Part shown: positions 1 through 9,103 of the stretch, in pieces
Position numbering within the stretch: position 1 is the stretch's first letter
Layout of the letters: each line of letters begins with the position of its first letter
Assembly (NCBI RefSeq): GCF_003386535.1
Contig: NZ_QTTN01000027.1
Location: 1 to 64,000 of the forward strand
Direction: 5' to 3'
Length of the DNA: 64,000 nt
Source of the DNA: Paenibacillus taihuensis
Lineage (GTDB): Bacteria; Bacillota; Bacilli; Paenibacillales; Paenibacillaceae
Notes under the pieces: generated by a model
Told to the model about the DNA's origin: nothing
Seen by the model: the letters and a program-made list of their open reading frames with translations, nothing else
Databases searched by the model: none
Made by a program: the position numbers and the translations under genes

Positions 1-1184
1 CCGCTCACGCTGTAGTCCGTACCGGAAACAAGCGGCGCAGCTCCGTTCGCGATCCCGCTGAGCGTATTGCCGTTCAGCGTCATTGTCGTGCTTATATCCG
101 CCTGGTTCGCCGGGTTTTTGTCAAAGCTGCCCGTGGCTGGACTGATTGTAGAATCCGTCGAAACGGAAATGCGGGTCGCACTTACTCCACCACTTCCAAA
201 TGCGAGGAATTGACCGTTATTATACATCATCATATTGATATAGTGAGATCCGAGGCTAGGCGATGCCGCTTCCGCCTCCCAGTTTGATCCGTCATCTGAA
301 GAGGAGTAAAATTGCGACTCACCACCTGCCACAAACAATCCATTGGCATAAGTGATGGCATATAGAACCGCTCCGCTTATTTTGCTGGCCGTCCACGTTG
401 TGCCATCAGCTGACACTGCGACGTCACCATTGGCACCGACGGCAACAAAATGACCATTCCCGTAAGCGATGCCGTCCAATGGACCACTTATGTGGGAGTC
501 TCGCAGAGTCCAGTTCAATCCGTCGGACGATGTATAGATGATCCCGTTATTACCTACTGCAACAAAGAGGTTGTTCGCATAAGTGACGCCATAAAACATG
601 CTGTTGTCTGATTGTGTTGATGTACATGTCGCCCCGCCATCAGTGGAAGTCATGATTTGACCGTCCACCGAGCCGTTTATCCCTCCAACCGCAACATATG
701 TATTGCCATGAAAAGAAGCCCCAAATAAGTTCCCTTGTCCATATGACGTATTAACGATTGAACAGTTGCTCGCGATATTCCAGAGGATTCCATCTGATGA
801 TGTAGCAAGAAATGAATCATAGCCGCCTGTTCCCAGTTTCATTCCGGTTAAGACCCACTTCGTACCCGTATACATAATGTAGGACAACGTATAGGTATTG
901 TCAGCCAATGCAGGGGTAAAGCTAATCGTCTGCTGCACCCAATTACCCATGCCGTTCAATTTGTAGAGATGCCCGCTGTTAAACGAGGAGAACGAAACGG
1001 CCAGCAATGAGGTACCATCATATGCTGCGGCGTAGAAATCCCCGTCAATACCGCTGGATGTTTTCGTAGTCCAGGTACTTGTTGCTGCGGAGACTGTGCC
1101 CGCATATTGCGGGATACAGATACCCAGCAACAAAATCGCAGTTGTTAAAGCCATCATTCGTTTAATTTTAGATATCAACTTCAA
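1..1184 (-). CDS. Secreted propeller-like protein with X2-like domain (3' end outside window)
   Basis: The frame is open from a TTG at 1184 to the window edge, giving 394 visible residues. The TTG lies 7 nt after AGGAGG; a second in-frame TTG (1178) and ATGs (1157, 1154) are less well spaced. The N-terminus is a signal peptide: basic start, hydrophobic core, then an Ala-rich cleavage region near residue 34. Repeats of the type FVAVGxxGxIxTSSDGxxWT follow, the pattern of sialidase/YCF48-like beta-propeller blades. The last residues before the edge (SFDKNPANQADI, then LVSGTDYSVS) match the start of the X2-like carbohydrate-binding domain, CBM_X2. I infer an exported surface or extracellular protein; catalytic activity cannot be judged. 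Confidence 0.8.
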   Translation of the reverse strand, partial: MKLISKIKRMMALTTAILLLGICIPQYAGTVSAATSTWTTKTSSGIDGDFYAAAYDGTSLLAVSFSSFNSGHLYKLNGMGNWVQQTISFTPALADNTYTLSYIMYTGTKWVLTGMKLGTGGYDSFLATSSDGILWNIASNCSIVNTSYGQGNLFGASFHGNTYVAVGGINGSVDGQIMTSTDGGATCTSTQSDNSMFYGVTYANNLFVAVGNNGIIYTSSDGLNWTLRDSHISGPLDGIAYGNGHFVAVGANGDVAVSADGTTWTASKISGAVLYAITYANGLFVAGGESQFYSSSDDGSNWEAEAASPSLGSHYINMMMYNNGQFLAFGSGGVSATRISVSTDSTISPATGSFDKNPANQADISTTMTLNGNTLSGIANGAAPLVSGTDYSVS

Positions 1185-1636
1185 CTTTCCTCCTCCTGCA
1201 TTCTTTCATACAGTGCAATTATATATAAATAATCTGTATATGCATAGTTATATATAAATTTTTAGGTATAAAGCTACTTCCATCACAACAGTAGCCAAAT
1301 TAAATTTTTGGATTCAGTTCGTGAAGGTACCTTGAATTCTAAAAGAGCTTTACTTTCAATGTTTTCGACAGTTCGTAAGAAGGAACAGCTATAAACTAAA
1401 AAAGCATCCCGGAAGGAAGGATACTTGTTGATTTGCATATTTAATACTTTTTAGTGCGAAACATCTTCGGTATCAATGCTCTTTAGCCAAGTTTGTGTTT
1501 ATCATTAGCATCCTCAACTTTAACTAAATTACGCACTATTTCATCTGATTGCTAGACGATTCACTGATTGAAATTCTGAACTACGATGGTTGCTAGCTGA
1601 ATCCATTTATATGGGACGGCTCTATATAAGTTATTC
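1185..1636. other. Intergenic region, AT-rich
   Basis: Between the divergent-away start of the secreted protein and the end of the padR gene. The part next to 1200-1260 is very AT-rich and probably carries the promoter of the secreted protein, but I could not fix -35 and -10 boxes. The only clear structure is the terminator at 1397-1425. No coding remnant seen. Confidence 0.5.
1397..1425 (-). terminator. Probable terminator of padR-like gene
   Basis: Read on the minus strand, AAGTATCC and GGGATGCTT form an 8-9 bp stem with one wobble, followed by a run of T. It lies about 210 bp after the stop of the PadR gene. Confidence 0.5.
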
Positions 1637-2182
1637 TTAACTATCATGCATGCTTTCCAATTCTTCGATACATACTTCTGCCCATGACAATTCCGCTTCG
1701 GCAATCTTGTAACCCTTCATAACCGAAAGCAGCCAGAATTTTTTATCTGTTTCAGAGGAACTATTCCGGATTTGAGCGTCGATTTCATGCAGCACATCGA
1801 TTGTTTCTTTTTTTTGCTTGATTAAAGTTTTCAATTGAAAGATCATCTCGTCCTTATCGATTTTGGAACCAAAAAACATACGCAGAGCAGTCTCGTCGCG
1901 AGTAAATGAAACAAAATTTTGCGGAGTCTGATTCAGCCACTGATTGAGCTCATCCCTACCCTTGTCTGTCAACGAGTAAACTTTTCGGTCAGGACGGGAC
2001 TCTTGCGTTTCAGTATGCGATACAACGAGATCCTTGCCTTCTAATCCACTCAGTTCACGATATATCTGGCTTAAGTGTGCCGGCCAAATGTTTTTTATAG
2101 AGGCATCAAACACGTTTTTCAGATCATATCCCGTCATTTGCTTGTAAGAAAGCAATCCTAAAATAGCAAAAGCTAATGACAT
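1637..2182 (-). CDS. PadR family transcriptional regulator
   Basis: 181 residues. The N-terminal ~80 residues form a PadR winged helix (AILGLLSYKQMTGYDLK, then a QIYREL recognition-helix region and a basic wing RPDRKVYSLT). The rest is the helical dimerisation part of the Vir_act_alpha_C type. GGGGAGAGG precedes the ATG and a good sigma-A promoter lies upstream (2224-2252). PadR proteins of this subtype usually repress neighbouring transporter or detoxification genes in response to small molecules. The neighbour on the other side is a VOC protein, which would fit, but no operator palindrome is visible here, so its target is open. Confidence 0.88.
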   Translation of the reverse strand: MSLAFAILGLLSYKQMTGYDLKNVFDASIKNIWPAHLSQIYRELSGLEGKDLVVSHTETQESRPDRKVYSLTDKGRDELNQWLNQTPQNFVSFTRDETALRMFFGSKIDKDEMIFQLKTLIKQKKETIDVLHEIDAQIRNSSSETDKKFWLLSVMKGYKIAEAELSWAEVCIEELESMHDS

Positions 2183-2223
2183 TTAACCTCTCCCCTTCAA
2201 TATTTAAAATGCTTACCTCCGAA

Positions 2224-2252
2224 ACTATAAAAAATAACAGTTCGCTTGTCAA
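2224..2252 (-). promoter_or_regulatory. Sigma-A promoter of padR-like gene
   Basis: On the minus strand TTGACA (2252-2247), a 17-nt spacer and TATAGT (2229-2224). Five of six -10 bases and all -35 bases match the consensus, and it points to the PadR gene ~40 bp downstream. Confidence 0.7.
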
Positions 2253-2458
2253 TCCATTAAATTGTTTGTCACTTGCTACAAATTCCGTACAATGGGTAGT
2301 CCAATAGAAGATTCGACCTAAACAATCCTAGAGCTCATGCATCGAAATTGAAACTCTCCCTATCTTCGTTGTATCGAGATTTGGAATTTAGAAGTGTTTC
2401 ACTGAATATGATGAAGAGTACATTTGTAACAACTATCTAGAAATCGAGGTGAGCGAAG

Positions 2459-2947
2459 ATGACCGGGAAGATCAAAGCATTCAAAGAAGTGGGAATCACT
2501 GTTTCCAATTTGGAAAGATCCGTATGTTTTTATCGGGACCTGCTTGGATTTGAAGTGTTAATCCCTTATTCCGGTGTATTGTACCGCCCCGGAACAGGCT
2601 ACCCAAACGCCTGGGTTCAATATACCGTGTTATACATGGGTGATATCTGGCTCGAGTTGGTGCAATTTTTGGAGCCCGTGGCAGCTTATAGCCGCCCTTT
2701 GCCGTTATACGCTCCGACCGCACCTCATTTAGGCTTTCAAGTTGAAAATATTGAGCAAATGTATGCCGAGTTTGCAGCACGTGGCGTTCAATTTGTCAGC
2801 CCAATCAATATCGAATATGACGGACCTGTGATCGGCGCGAAATGGGTCTACTTTCTCGATCCGGACGGGGTGACGCTTGAATTGTTCGATCTAAGCGGTT
2901 TGAAGCAGCCGTTAACCGGAACTTTGCGCCCTTCTATGCGTCCTTAG
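2459..2947 (+). CDS. VOC (glyoxalase/dioxygenase superfamily) protein
   Basis: 162 residues with two beta-alpha-beta-beta-beta modules: GITVSNLERSVCFYRDLLGF near residue 12 and HLGFQVENIEQMY near residue 90, ending in the usual FLDPDGVTLELFD. The His of the second module and the Glu of the C-terminal motif are in normal metal-ligand positions; the first module starts with Gly where many members have His. GAGGTG is 7 nt before the ATG. Members include lyases, dioxygenases and antibiotic-binding proteins, so the substrate cannot be assigned. It converges with the gerC-like gene, whose stop is 4 bp away. Confidence 0.85.
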   Translation: MTGKIKAFKEVGITVSNLERSVCFYRDLLGFEVLIPYSGVLYRPGTGYPNAWVQYTVLYMGDIWLELVQFLEPVAAYSRPLPLYAPTAPHLGFQVENIEQMYAEFAARGVQFVSPINIEYDGPVIGAKWVYFLDPDGVTLELFDLSGLKQPLTGTLRPSMRP

Positions 2948-2950
2948 GCT

Positions 2951-4087
2951 TTACTTCGATGCCGATTCCGAGTGCTTCCGATATGCTCCGGAATTATTAA
3001 TGTCGACATGTACTTTGAGATGGAAATCAGTATGGTTAAGGATATGCTCATTTCCTTGCGCACTCATCTGTCCCCATGCTTTCTTATGGTATCGCTGCAA
3101 ATTAATCGCGACATTCAAAATATCGAGATTTTGGCGCCGCATTCGATCCAAAAACAGTTTTAATCTTTGTGCCAATGCCTTTTCAATTTTCTGTTCCAAT
3201 CGACTGGTCTCAGCGGGAACGGAGAGATTCCACTCTCCGTACATATCCTTAATCGTTATTTCTTCTTTCACCGACAAAAATACAGCTATCTTTCCATTGT
3301 CGACCTTCATCCGCATAGCGCACGATTCATCGACCGTCTCCGAAACTACGAGCTCTCCATCGATCGTCCAGTCATCAAACGTTCCCTGAGCAATCTTTCC
3401 TTGCAAATACATGAGATCTTTCGCCGAACTTCCGGTCAGTTCCGCTTTCAAGATTCCTTTTTGAAAGATCCCCATTCCTCCTACTCTATGAACCAGCATG
3501 TCCCCATGTTGATTTCGTTGAACGACCGGCATGAATGCCAATTGGTTCGGGTCGAGTACCCGCTGATAGAGCTGGTTGTAGTTAACTTTATACATCGTTG
3601 CGGTATTTTTCCAATCCTTATCCAGTTGCTTTAATTCTTGAGATGCAGAGCCGGCCGACGTCTTAACGGCCAGTATTTCACTTCCCTTACCCGGTGTAAC
3701 GAAGAAGTAGACCGTCCTTCGAATTTGGAATTCGCGCCCAAGTTCTTCAAGAAGGTCGGCGATACCTTCTCGCGCTTGCTTTTCCCCAATGACAACAATA
3801 CCGACATGTGAGAATGCCGGACGAGCGGAGGATACCTCGGCAAGTGTGTTCTTCGCTTCGGATAAAGAATTGACTTCAACGGAATAAACTTCGCTCGAAG
3901 AATGACCGTTTTGCTCTAATTTCGGAGGCAACCATTGCGCGGTAAATTTGAATCTTTTCCGTTCTCCCTTGTCGATCCCAATCCCGAGAACCAGATTGAT
4001 ATCGCTAATCTCCTTCCGATCCCAGCATCCTGTCAGGAGGAAAGCACAACACCATATAAGAATTAGCATATTAACCGTTTTGCCCAT
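2951..4087 (-). CDS. gerAC: Spore germinant receptor C subunit, Ger(x)C lipoprotein
   Basis: 378 residues from the ATG at 4087, preceded by GAGAGG with 7-nt spacing; a longer frame exists but lacks a ribosome site. The lipobox LLTGC puts the lipidated cysteine at residue 21, followed by WDRKEISD, the hallmark start of mature Ger(x)C proteins. The C-terminal half is the GerAC domain. It acts on the outer face of the spore inner membrane together with the A and B subunits. The start overlaps the end of the B gene by 17 bp, so translation is probably coupled. Which germinant is sensed cannot be read from sequence. Confidence 0.93.
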   Translation of the reverse strand: MGKTVNMLILIWCCAFLLTGCWDRKEISDINLVLGIGIDKGERKRFKFTAQWLPPKLEQNGHSSSEVYSVEVNSLSEAKNTLAEVSSARPAFSHVGIVVIGEKQAREGIADLLEELGREFQIRRTVYFFVTPGKGSEILAVKTSAGSASQELKQLDKDWKNTATMYKVNYNQLYQRVLDPNQLAFMPVVQRNQHGDMLVHRVGGMGIFQKGILKAELTGSSAKDLMYLQGKIAQGTFDDWTIDGELVVSETVDESCAMRMKVDNGKIAVFLSVKEEITIKDMYGEWNLSVPAETSRLEQKIEKALAQRLKLFLDRMRRQNLDILNVAINLQRYHKKAWGQMSAQGNEHILNHTDFHLKVHVDINNSGAYRKHSESASK

Positions 4088-5183
4088 TGCACAACCTCTC
4101 TTTTCTGATGAGGAAAACGATACCGAGCAAGCCGGGAAGGATGAGCTGAAAACAGATGGCAATCCAAATCCCCTGCCCGAATATAAATTGCACCATTTGC
4201 TTTTCAGATCGAAACAGGATCAAGGAGAGCAGCAGAAGAAGCACGGATGCAGGCAGCAATAGACCACGATAACCGTTCTTGCGCTCCATCAATTGATTTA
4301 GCGACGAGATAAAAACAGTAAACACAGTGCCAATCGCGATAAACATGCCCGCTCCATAAAAGGTGACAAACAGGACATCCATTCGTTCGAAAAAATCGCC
4401 GAACTCAACCATTCGGGATAATTCCACGGGCGGATAATGAAGCATAGCCAATTGTCGAGCCGAGAACAGTCCGACGGTGGCTAAATTCAGGAAACTGGCC
4501 ACGAACACGACAAGCGTCGTCCGCCAAGTGATATAGGATCCGATCTTGCGTTGCTTTTGAATGAAGGGGTACAGCATTGTTAAAAAAATGAATTGCGAAT
4601 GGGGAAAAAGGTAATAGATGCTGGACGTACCTATATCACCAAGCGAAGATCCCAAGAAAGGCAAATAATTCGCAGCATTGATATCGGAAATGACCGAGGC
4701 TGTTAGGAATATGTTATTCACACCGAACAATAGAAAGGCAGCCAATACGCCGAGCCTTGCAACCGCGTTATAGCCTTGCAAGGCACTATAGACACAGAAT
4801 GTAAGAGTCATCACTATTAGCACAAAAACAGGAGTGTGAGGCAAAAAGGTCATTTGAAACCCCACGGAAATTCTGCAAATGTACAAGGAAGATATAAGCA
4901 TGAAATAAAGCACATATAAAGCCCCGATGACTCTGCCTACAAATGGACCTAACAAGGTTTTCGTGTATTGGATGAGGGTTTGCGTAGGGAATTTCTTCGC
5001 CAACCAAGCGTAATACGACAAGAGAAGCATTCCGAACATGATCGCAACCACTATCGCTATCCAGGTATCCTGGCCAGAGAGGTCCGCCATTTTGGAAGGT
5101 GCATAGGAGTAAGCCTCTGTCGCAATGCAAAGCGATAACAAAGCAATAGTCTGAGAAGGAGTTATTGTCAACTTATTCTGCAT
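4071..5183 (-). CDS. gerAB: Spore germinant receptor B subunit, amino-acid permease type
   Basis: 370 residues, with about ten hydrophobic segments spread over the whole length, of the APC-like spore permease family. It starts NKLTITPSQTIALLSL, typical of GerAB. In this family the B subunit binds the germinant within the membrane. It lies between the A and C genes in the standard order, 37 bp after gerAA, and overlaps gerAC. Confidence 0.93.
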   Translation of the reverse strand: MQNKLTITPSQTIALLSLCIATEAYSYAPSKMADLSGQDTWIAIVVAIMFGMLLLSYYAWLAKKFPTQTLIQYTKTLLGPFVGRVIGALYVLYFMLISSLYICRISVGFQMTFLPHTPVFVLIVMTLTFCVYSALQGYNAVARLGVLAAFLLFGVNNIFLTASVISDINAANYLPFLGSSLGDIGTSSIYYLFPHSQFIFLTMLYPFIQKQRKIGSYITWRTTLVVFVASFLNLATVGLFSARQLAMLHYPPVELSRMVEFGDFFERMDVLFVTFYGAGMFIAIGTVFTVFISSLNQLMERKNGYRGLLLPASVLLLLLSLILFRSEKQMVQFIFGQGIWIAICFQLILPGLLGIVFLIRKERLCNGQNG

Positions 5184-5220
5184 ACATTCATCCTCTTATC
5201 CTGTTTGATTTGGTCCGGAG

Positions 5221-6669
5221 TCAGCTGTTTTTCTTCGCAAGGCTAAGCAGCCAGCTGAATGGTGCCCGAATAATCGTATCGTAGAAGCCATTTTTCCGGA
5301 TGGGGGCAATAGGATCCAGATAAGGTTCACCTAAGCTGCGAAGTCCAACCAAATGCATGGAAAGCATCATGATTCCCCACATTAATCCAAATGCCCCAAA
5401 GAAGCCGGTCAGGATAATGAACATGAATCTGAACAAACGTAGCGCTACGGATAAGTTATAGCTGGGAATAATAAATGAACTAAGAGCCGTAATCGCGACA
5501 ACGATAACCATCTGCGGACTGATAATACCCGCTTTGACAACGGCTTCGCCAATAATAAGTCCGCCTACGATGCTCGTTGTGGAGCTAAGCATTTTCGGGA
5601 GCCTCAGTCCCGCCTCCCTCAAGATTTCAAACGCCCCTTCCATAAAAACGGCTTCCATGATGGAGGGAAACGGTACGCTAACTCTTCCTTGCTGTATGCT
5701 AAGTGCAAGTTTGGTCGGAAGCATTTCTTGATGGAAACTCGTCAATGCAATGTATAAAGATGGAAGCAGCAGCGAAATGAAAATAGCCAGCAACCGGAGC
5801 AATCGAATGAAGGATCCGAGGTACGGAGAGAAATGGTAATCCTCAGGCGATTGGATTAATGTCAGAAGCTGGACTGGACCGATTATGGCGAAAGGTGTGC
5901 CATCCACAAGGATCGCAATATGGCCTTTAAGTAGATTTCCAACAATGCGATCCGGCCTTTCGGTTACATCGAGTAAGGGAAACAACGAATATTTGTGGTC
6001 ATGCTTCTGAATCGCTTCGAACAATTGCTGCTCCGCTTGAAGCGCAATGGCATTCAAGCTTTGTAGGCGCATCCACCCCGTTTCCACTAACGAGGCATCT
6101 GCTACGCTCTCTATATAAAGAAAGGCAACCGACGTTCGCGTGAGCGTCCCTATTTCGATCTTTCGCAGTTTTAGTCGCGGGGTTTTCAGACGCTGGCGAA
6201 TTAAGGCGATATTGGTAGAGATATCTTCTACAAATCCCACTTTAGAACCGCGAAGCGTTGGCTCTCCGCTCGGTTCATTAAGTGACCGTTTACTTACTTT
6301 GGAGGAGGGGATCAGCTGACAACGCGACTGCCCTTCTACGAAAAAAGCGATGTCCCCATTTAATATTGATAACGAGATATCCCTCATGCTGTCTGCATAC
6401 CGAATGCCTTCCAGCATGAGTGGCTTCTGCGTATCCCTTACTCCCTCCGCTTGTCGTGCGATAGCTGGTAAAACATTTTCATTAATTATAGCCGGATCAA
6501 TTAGTTCTTTTAAATAAGCAAGGGCACAATTAAAATCAAGGGATTGAATATTTAAATCATCCGCATGAAGAAAGTATAGTTGCTTCAACAGACTGATATT
6601 ATCCTTCAAAGTTTGCGATACCGGTGCATCCTCGTACTGGAAATGATCGCCTGCCATTGGATTTCCCAC
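5221..6669 (-). CDS. gerAA: Spore germinant receptor A subunit
   Basis: 482 residues from a GTG at 6669 with GGAGG 7 nt upstream; an ATG four codons later is less well spaced. The soluble N-terminal part contains the GerA signature GHIAILVDGTPFAIIGP near residue 250, and the C-terminal part carries several membrane helices (SIVGGLIIGEAVVKAG). Length is normal for the family. First gene of the gerAA-gerAB-gerAC run. Such operons are normally transcribed in the forespore by sigma-G; I could not mark a convincing sigma-G promoter. Confidence 0.93.
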   Translation of the reverse strand: MGNPMAGDHFQYEDAPVSQTLKDNISLLKQLYFLHADDLNIQSLDFNCALAYLKELIDPAIINENVLPAIARQAEGVRDTQKPLMLEGIRYADSMRDISLSILNGDIAFFVEGQSRCQLIPSSKVSKRSLNEPSGEPTLRGSKVGFVEDISTNIALIRQRLKTPRLKLRKIEIGTLTRTSVAFLYIESVADASLVETGWMRLQSLNAIALQAEQQLFEAIQKHDHKYSLFPLLDVTERPDRIVGNLLKGHIAILVDGTPFAIIGPVQLLTLIQSPEDYHFSPYLGSFIRLLRLLAIFISLLLPSLYIALTSFHQEMLPTKLALSIQQGRVSVPFPSIMEAVFMEGAFEILREAGLRLPKMLSSTTSIVGGLIIGEAVVKAGIISPQMVIVVAITALSSFIIPSYNLSVALRLFRFMFIILTGFFGAFGLMWGIMMLSMHLVGLRSLGEPYLDPIAPIRKNGFYDTIIRAPFSWLLSLAKKNS

Positions 6670-6844
6670 TATGAAGCCTCCTTCGAAAAATCTGGATGTT
6701 TTTACATTCCCCCCTTTTATGCTTATTTATTCCATCCCGGAAGAACAGCGATTAGGTGAATAAACATTCATTTGCAAGAAATAAACGACCCGCAGTTTAC
6801 TGTATAACAAGAACTGAATTAAACCAGCTTTATAAAACGCAGTA

Positions 6845-6871
6845 AACCCGGCCTTTGCTACGGACCGGGTT
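6845..6871 (-). terminator. Hairpin between MFS gene and gerAA
   Basis: AACCCGG and CCGGGTT form a perfect 7-bp stem. On the minus strand it follows the MFS gene and is followed by a weakly T-rich stretch, so it probably insulates the germination operon. Confidence 0.5.
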
Positions 6872-6906
6872 AGTAACTTAGTGTCAGATTTTTTTAAATG
6901 CGAATT

Positions 6907-8085
6907 CTAATCCACTACTGCTTCCATCGTTCCTGTCTCTTTTTGTCGTGAACTGAAAGCCTTTCGATATATAAGCGCCCCTGCAGAGGAGACTGCAAAA
7001 GCAGCTGCTGCAAAAAAATACAACGCTTGAATACCCATGGTATCCGCGATCCATCCCGACAATAATAACGATACTCCATAGAGGAGAGAGATAATTGAAG
7101 ATTGGGCGGCAAATACCGGTGGCAACTCGGATGGGGGGACGCTGGTTTGATATAACGTACGCTCCGCCAAATCTTTCACCGATTGCGAGGCTCCTAGAGC
7201 GAGCATGACGCCAAGCGCTGCCAAAGGGGTGGACAAGAAGCCGAAGCCGAATGTAAATGAGGCTAAACATCCGCTGCCTACTGCGAGCATCAAACCAAGC
7301 TTCTGCATGTACCCCGATAAGCGACTTATAAAAAGGCTCATGATCACGAATCCACCCAAATAAGCACCGTTCAGCCATCCCCACCATATCTCATCGGCAT
7401 GGAGACGATCGCCGACGAACACGAGCAGCAACGCTCCGGCAAACACAGCCCGGAACAGCCCTTCCCAAATGTCCATCCAGAGCAGGACGCGCAGCTCCGG
7501 CACGCGATAATATTGTCGCCATCCGGTCTGGATCAAACAGAGCCACGAAGTGGCTGGAGCGGTATCTGAAAGGGCAGCATCATTTTCTCGGATCAAAGAA
7601 GAAGCCCCCCAAGCTCCGAAAAGCAGTAAAGCCGCAAGGATCAGTACCTGGCCGGCACCGAGCCAGGAAACAACGATAGAACCAATCGTCCAACCGGAAA
7701 GCGAACAGGTCTGTACGACGCCCGCAAGCACGCCGTTCGCTTTCAGCAAGGAATATTCAGGTACGGTTAGCGCAACCAACGACGATCTTACTGGACTCGC
7801 AACTCCTTCCAGAATGGAGATCAAGAACACTATACCGACCAGTAGTGCGACATTTGGATGTTCATTGCCGAACACAAGCATGTATACCGCAAGCAAGCTG
7901 AGCCCAAGGGCTTGCCCTCCGAGGCAAGTGGCCAGAAGACGGCTCAAACGAAGCTTGAGGGTGATGACAGGCGAAAGAGTGCTGCCGACCGTCATACCGG
8001 CGACCCTCAGCAAAGGATAAAGGGCAGTAACGGTTGCCGAGCCGGATAGATGGTAAAGTGTTGCTACCAACGCCAAGATGTACAA
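6907..8085 (-). CDS. MFS transporter, N-terminal codons interrupted by amber stop
   Basis: 392 residues and about 11-12 membrane segments in this frame, of the MFS drug-exporter type. The natural start is almost certainly the ATG at 8148, preceded by GGATGAGG. Its frame reads MFTKSFHRLWLS, a TAG at 8112-8110, then ALSTLGDVLYILALV. Relatives have RLW..Q..S.LGD here, so a CAG to TAG change is likely. Immediately upstream of codon 22 stands AGGAG, 5 nt before a TTG at 8085, which could allow re-initiation with loss of most of the first helix. It may therefore be a pseudogene, a sequencing error, or a rescued gene. Substrate unknown. Confidence 0.7.
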   Translation of the reverse strand: MYILALVATLYHLSGSATVTALYPLLRVAGMTVGSTLSPVITLKLRLSRLLATCLGGQALGLSLLAVYMLVFGNEHPNVALLVGIVFLISILEGVASPVRSSLVALTVPEYSLLKANGVLAGVVQTCSLSGWTIGSIVVSWLGAGQVLILAALLLFGAWGASSLIRENDAALSDTAPATSWLCLIQTGWRQYYRVPELRVLLWMDIWEGLFRAVFAGALLLVFVGDRLHADEIWWGWLNGAYLGGFVIMSLFISRLSGYMQKLGLMLAVGSGCLASFTFGFGFLSTPLAALGVMLALGASQSVKDLAERTLYQTSVPPSELPPVFAAQSSIISLLYGVSLLLSGWIADTMGIQALYFFAAAAFAVSSAGALIYRKAFSSRQKETGTMEAVVD

Positions 8086-8251
8086 GACGTCTCCTAAAGT
8101 CGATAGTGCCTAGCTTAGCCAGAGTCTATGGAATGATTTTGTAAACATGCGCCTCATCCTTCCCTATATTCAGTTGTCAAATGGAAAAGGAATGAGTGAT
8201 TACAACGGCCTTGCCTCCGATCGGTGCGAAATTAAGTAATATTGTAACATA

Positions 8252-8266
8252 CGACGTTTTACGTCG
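8252..8266. promoter_or_regulatory. Operator-like palindrome upstream of MFS gene
   Basis: CGACGT-TTT-ACGTCG is a perfect 6-bp inverted repeat, ~105 bp before the MFS start. A TACAAT -10 candidate lies just downstream on the minus strand. It looks like a site for an ArsR/TetR/MarR-type repressor, but no regulator gene stands beside it. Confidence 0.4.
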
Positions 8267-8530
8267 AAAAGAAAAATAGTTGAGTAACTTATATAACAAG
8301 ATTTTTTATTCCTAAGTCTTTTAAATGGTTTCGAGATTCGTACCGATAAAAGCGCAGTTTACGCTCTTTATTATCACAGTTTCATCGCCGAGAGGCCACT
8401 TTCTTTTATGTCTCGCCCTGAATTGTGAGGTTGTATTGGACCAGATATATGCTTAATGTGCATGATGTGGCGTTAAGTTTCCGCCATTAATTTAATAATA
8501 GGCTCTGTTATTCTTGATTGTTCAAACCAA

Positions 8531-8559
8531 AAGAAAAACCGTCGTATCATAAGGCGGTT
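8531..8559 (-). terminator. Terminator after deaminase-like gene
   Basis: On the minus strand AACCG...CGGTT with inner pairs, followed by TTTTTCTTTT, 18 bp after the stop codon. Confidence 0.55.
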
Positions 8560-8576
8560 AATTCTGAGTGATATCA

Positions 8577-9008
8577 TTATTTATTCTTCGTACCTTGGAT
8601 ACCTGCTTGCTTTTCATAGCTTTTCCACCAATAGTAAGGTTGCAATTCTTCTAAGGTTTTATAAACATACATATTCTTTTCATCATAAACGGCAGCTTTC
8701 AAATACGGTCCCCAAAAGAAGAGTCTTTCTTGACATACTCCACATGGCGTTAGAATTTTATATTCGCTGTTTTCATGCTCACGGATAACACAGATTGTAT
8801 GCGTCACAACTTTATTTAGCTTATGTGCTTCACATATAGATCCCGTTTCTACACAAACTTCCGTTGATGGATTTATCGTTTCAGGTGCAATGCTTGTCAA
8901 TATTGTTCCATCTTCAGTACACATTGCAGCTGCAGAACCCTGACCAGTTGGAAACCTTTCTTCAATTAGTTTAGTGGCAGCTTTAAATAACTTTTGTTCA
9001 ATATTCAT
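8577..9008 (-). CDS. Cytidine/blasticidin deaminase-like protein
   Basis: 143 residues from the ATG at 9008, which has GGGGG 7 nt upstream; the frame is open 33 codons further but that part has no ribosome site. The zinc-site signature of the CDA fold is present: Cys-Glu in SICEAHKL near residue 67 and PCGVCQERL near residue 99. A Cys in place of the usual His in the first motif is typical of the tetrameric CDA and blasticidin-S deaminase group. The ending (ELQPYYWWKSYEK) is not that of housekeeping Cdd. It probably deaminates a cytosine-like nucleoside or nucleoside antibiotic. It stands alone with its own terminator. Confidence 0.8.
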   Translation of the reverse strand: MNIEQKLFKAATKLIEERFPTGQGSAAAMCTEDGTILTSIAPETINPSTEVCVETGSICEAHKLNKVVTHTICVIREHENSEYKILTPCGVCQERLFFWGPYLKAAVYDEKNMYVYKTLEELQPYYWWKSYEKQAGIQGTKNK

Positions 9009-9103
9009 ACTTGTACCCCCTATTTGATTTACCTCTCTAATAAAATTGTTCAAGTTAGTCTGTAAAAAGTTCATTTCTGACTCCACCTGCCGAAAGGAGG
9101 CCC

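Larger units (their letters stand above)
8149..8576. other. Intergenic region with operator-like palindrome
   Basis: No coding remnant seen. It holds the 15-bp palindrome at 8252-8266 upstream of the MFS gene and the terminator of the deaminase-like gene at 8531-8559. Confidence 0.5.

Noticed and set aside
3167-3634. Plus-strand open frame opposite gerAC
   Set aside because: Mirror of a well-conserved coding region; no start signal.
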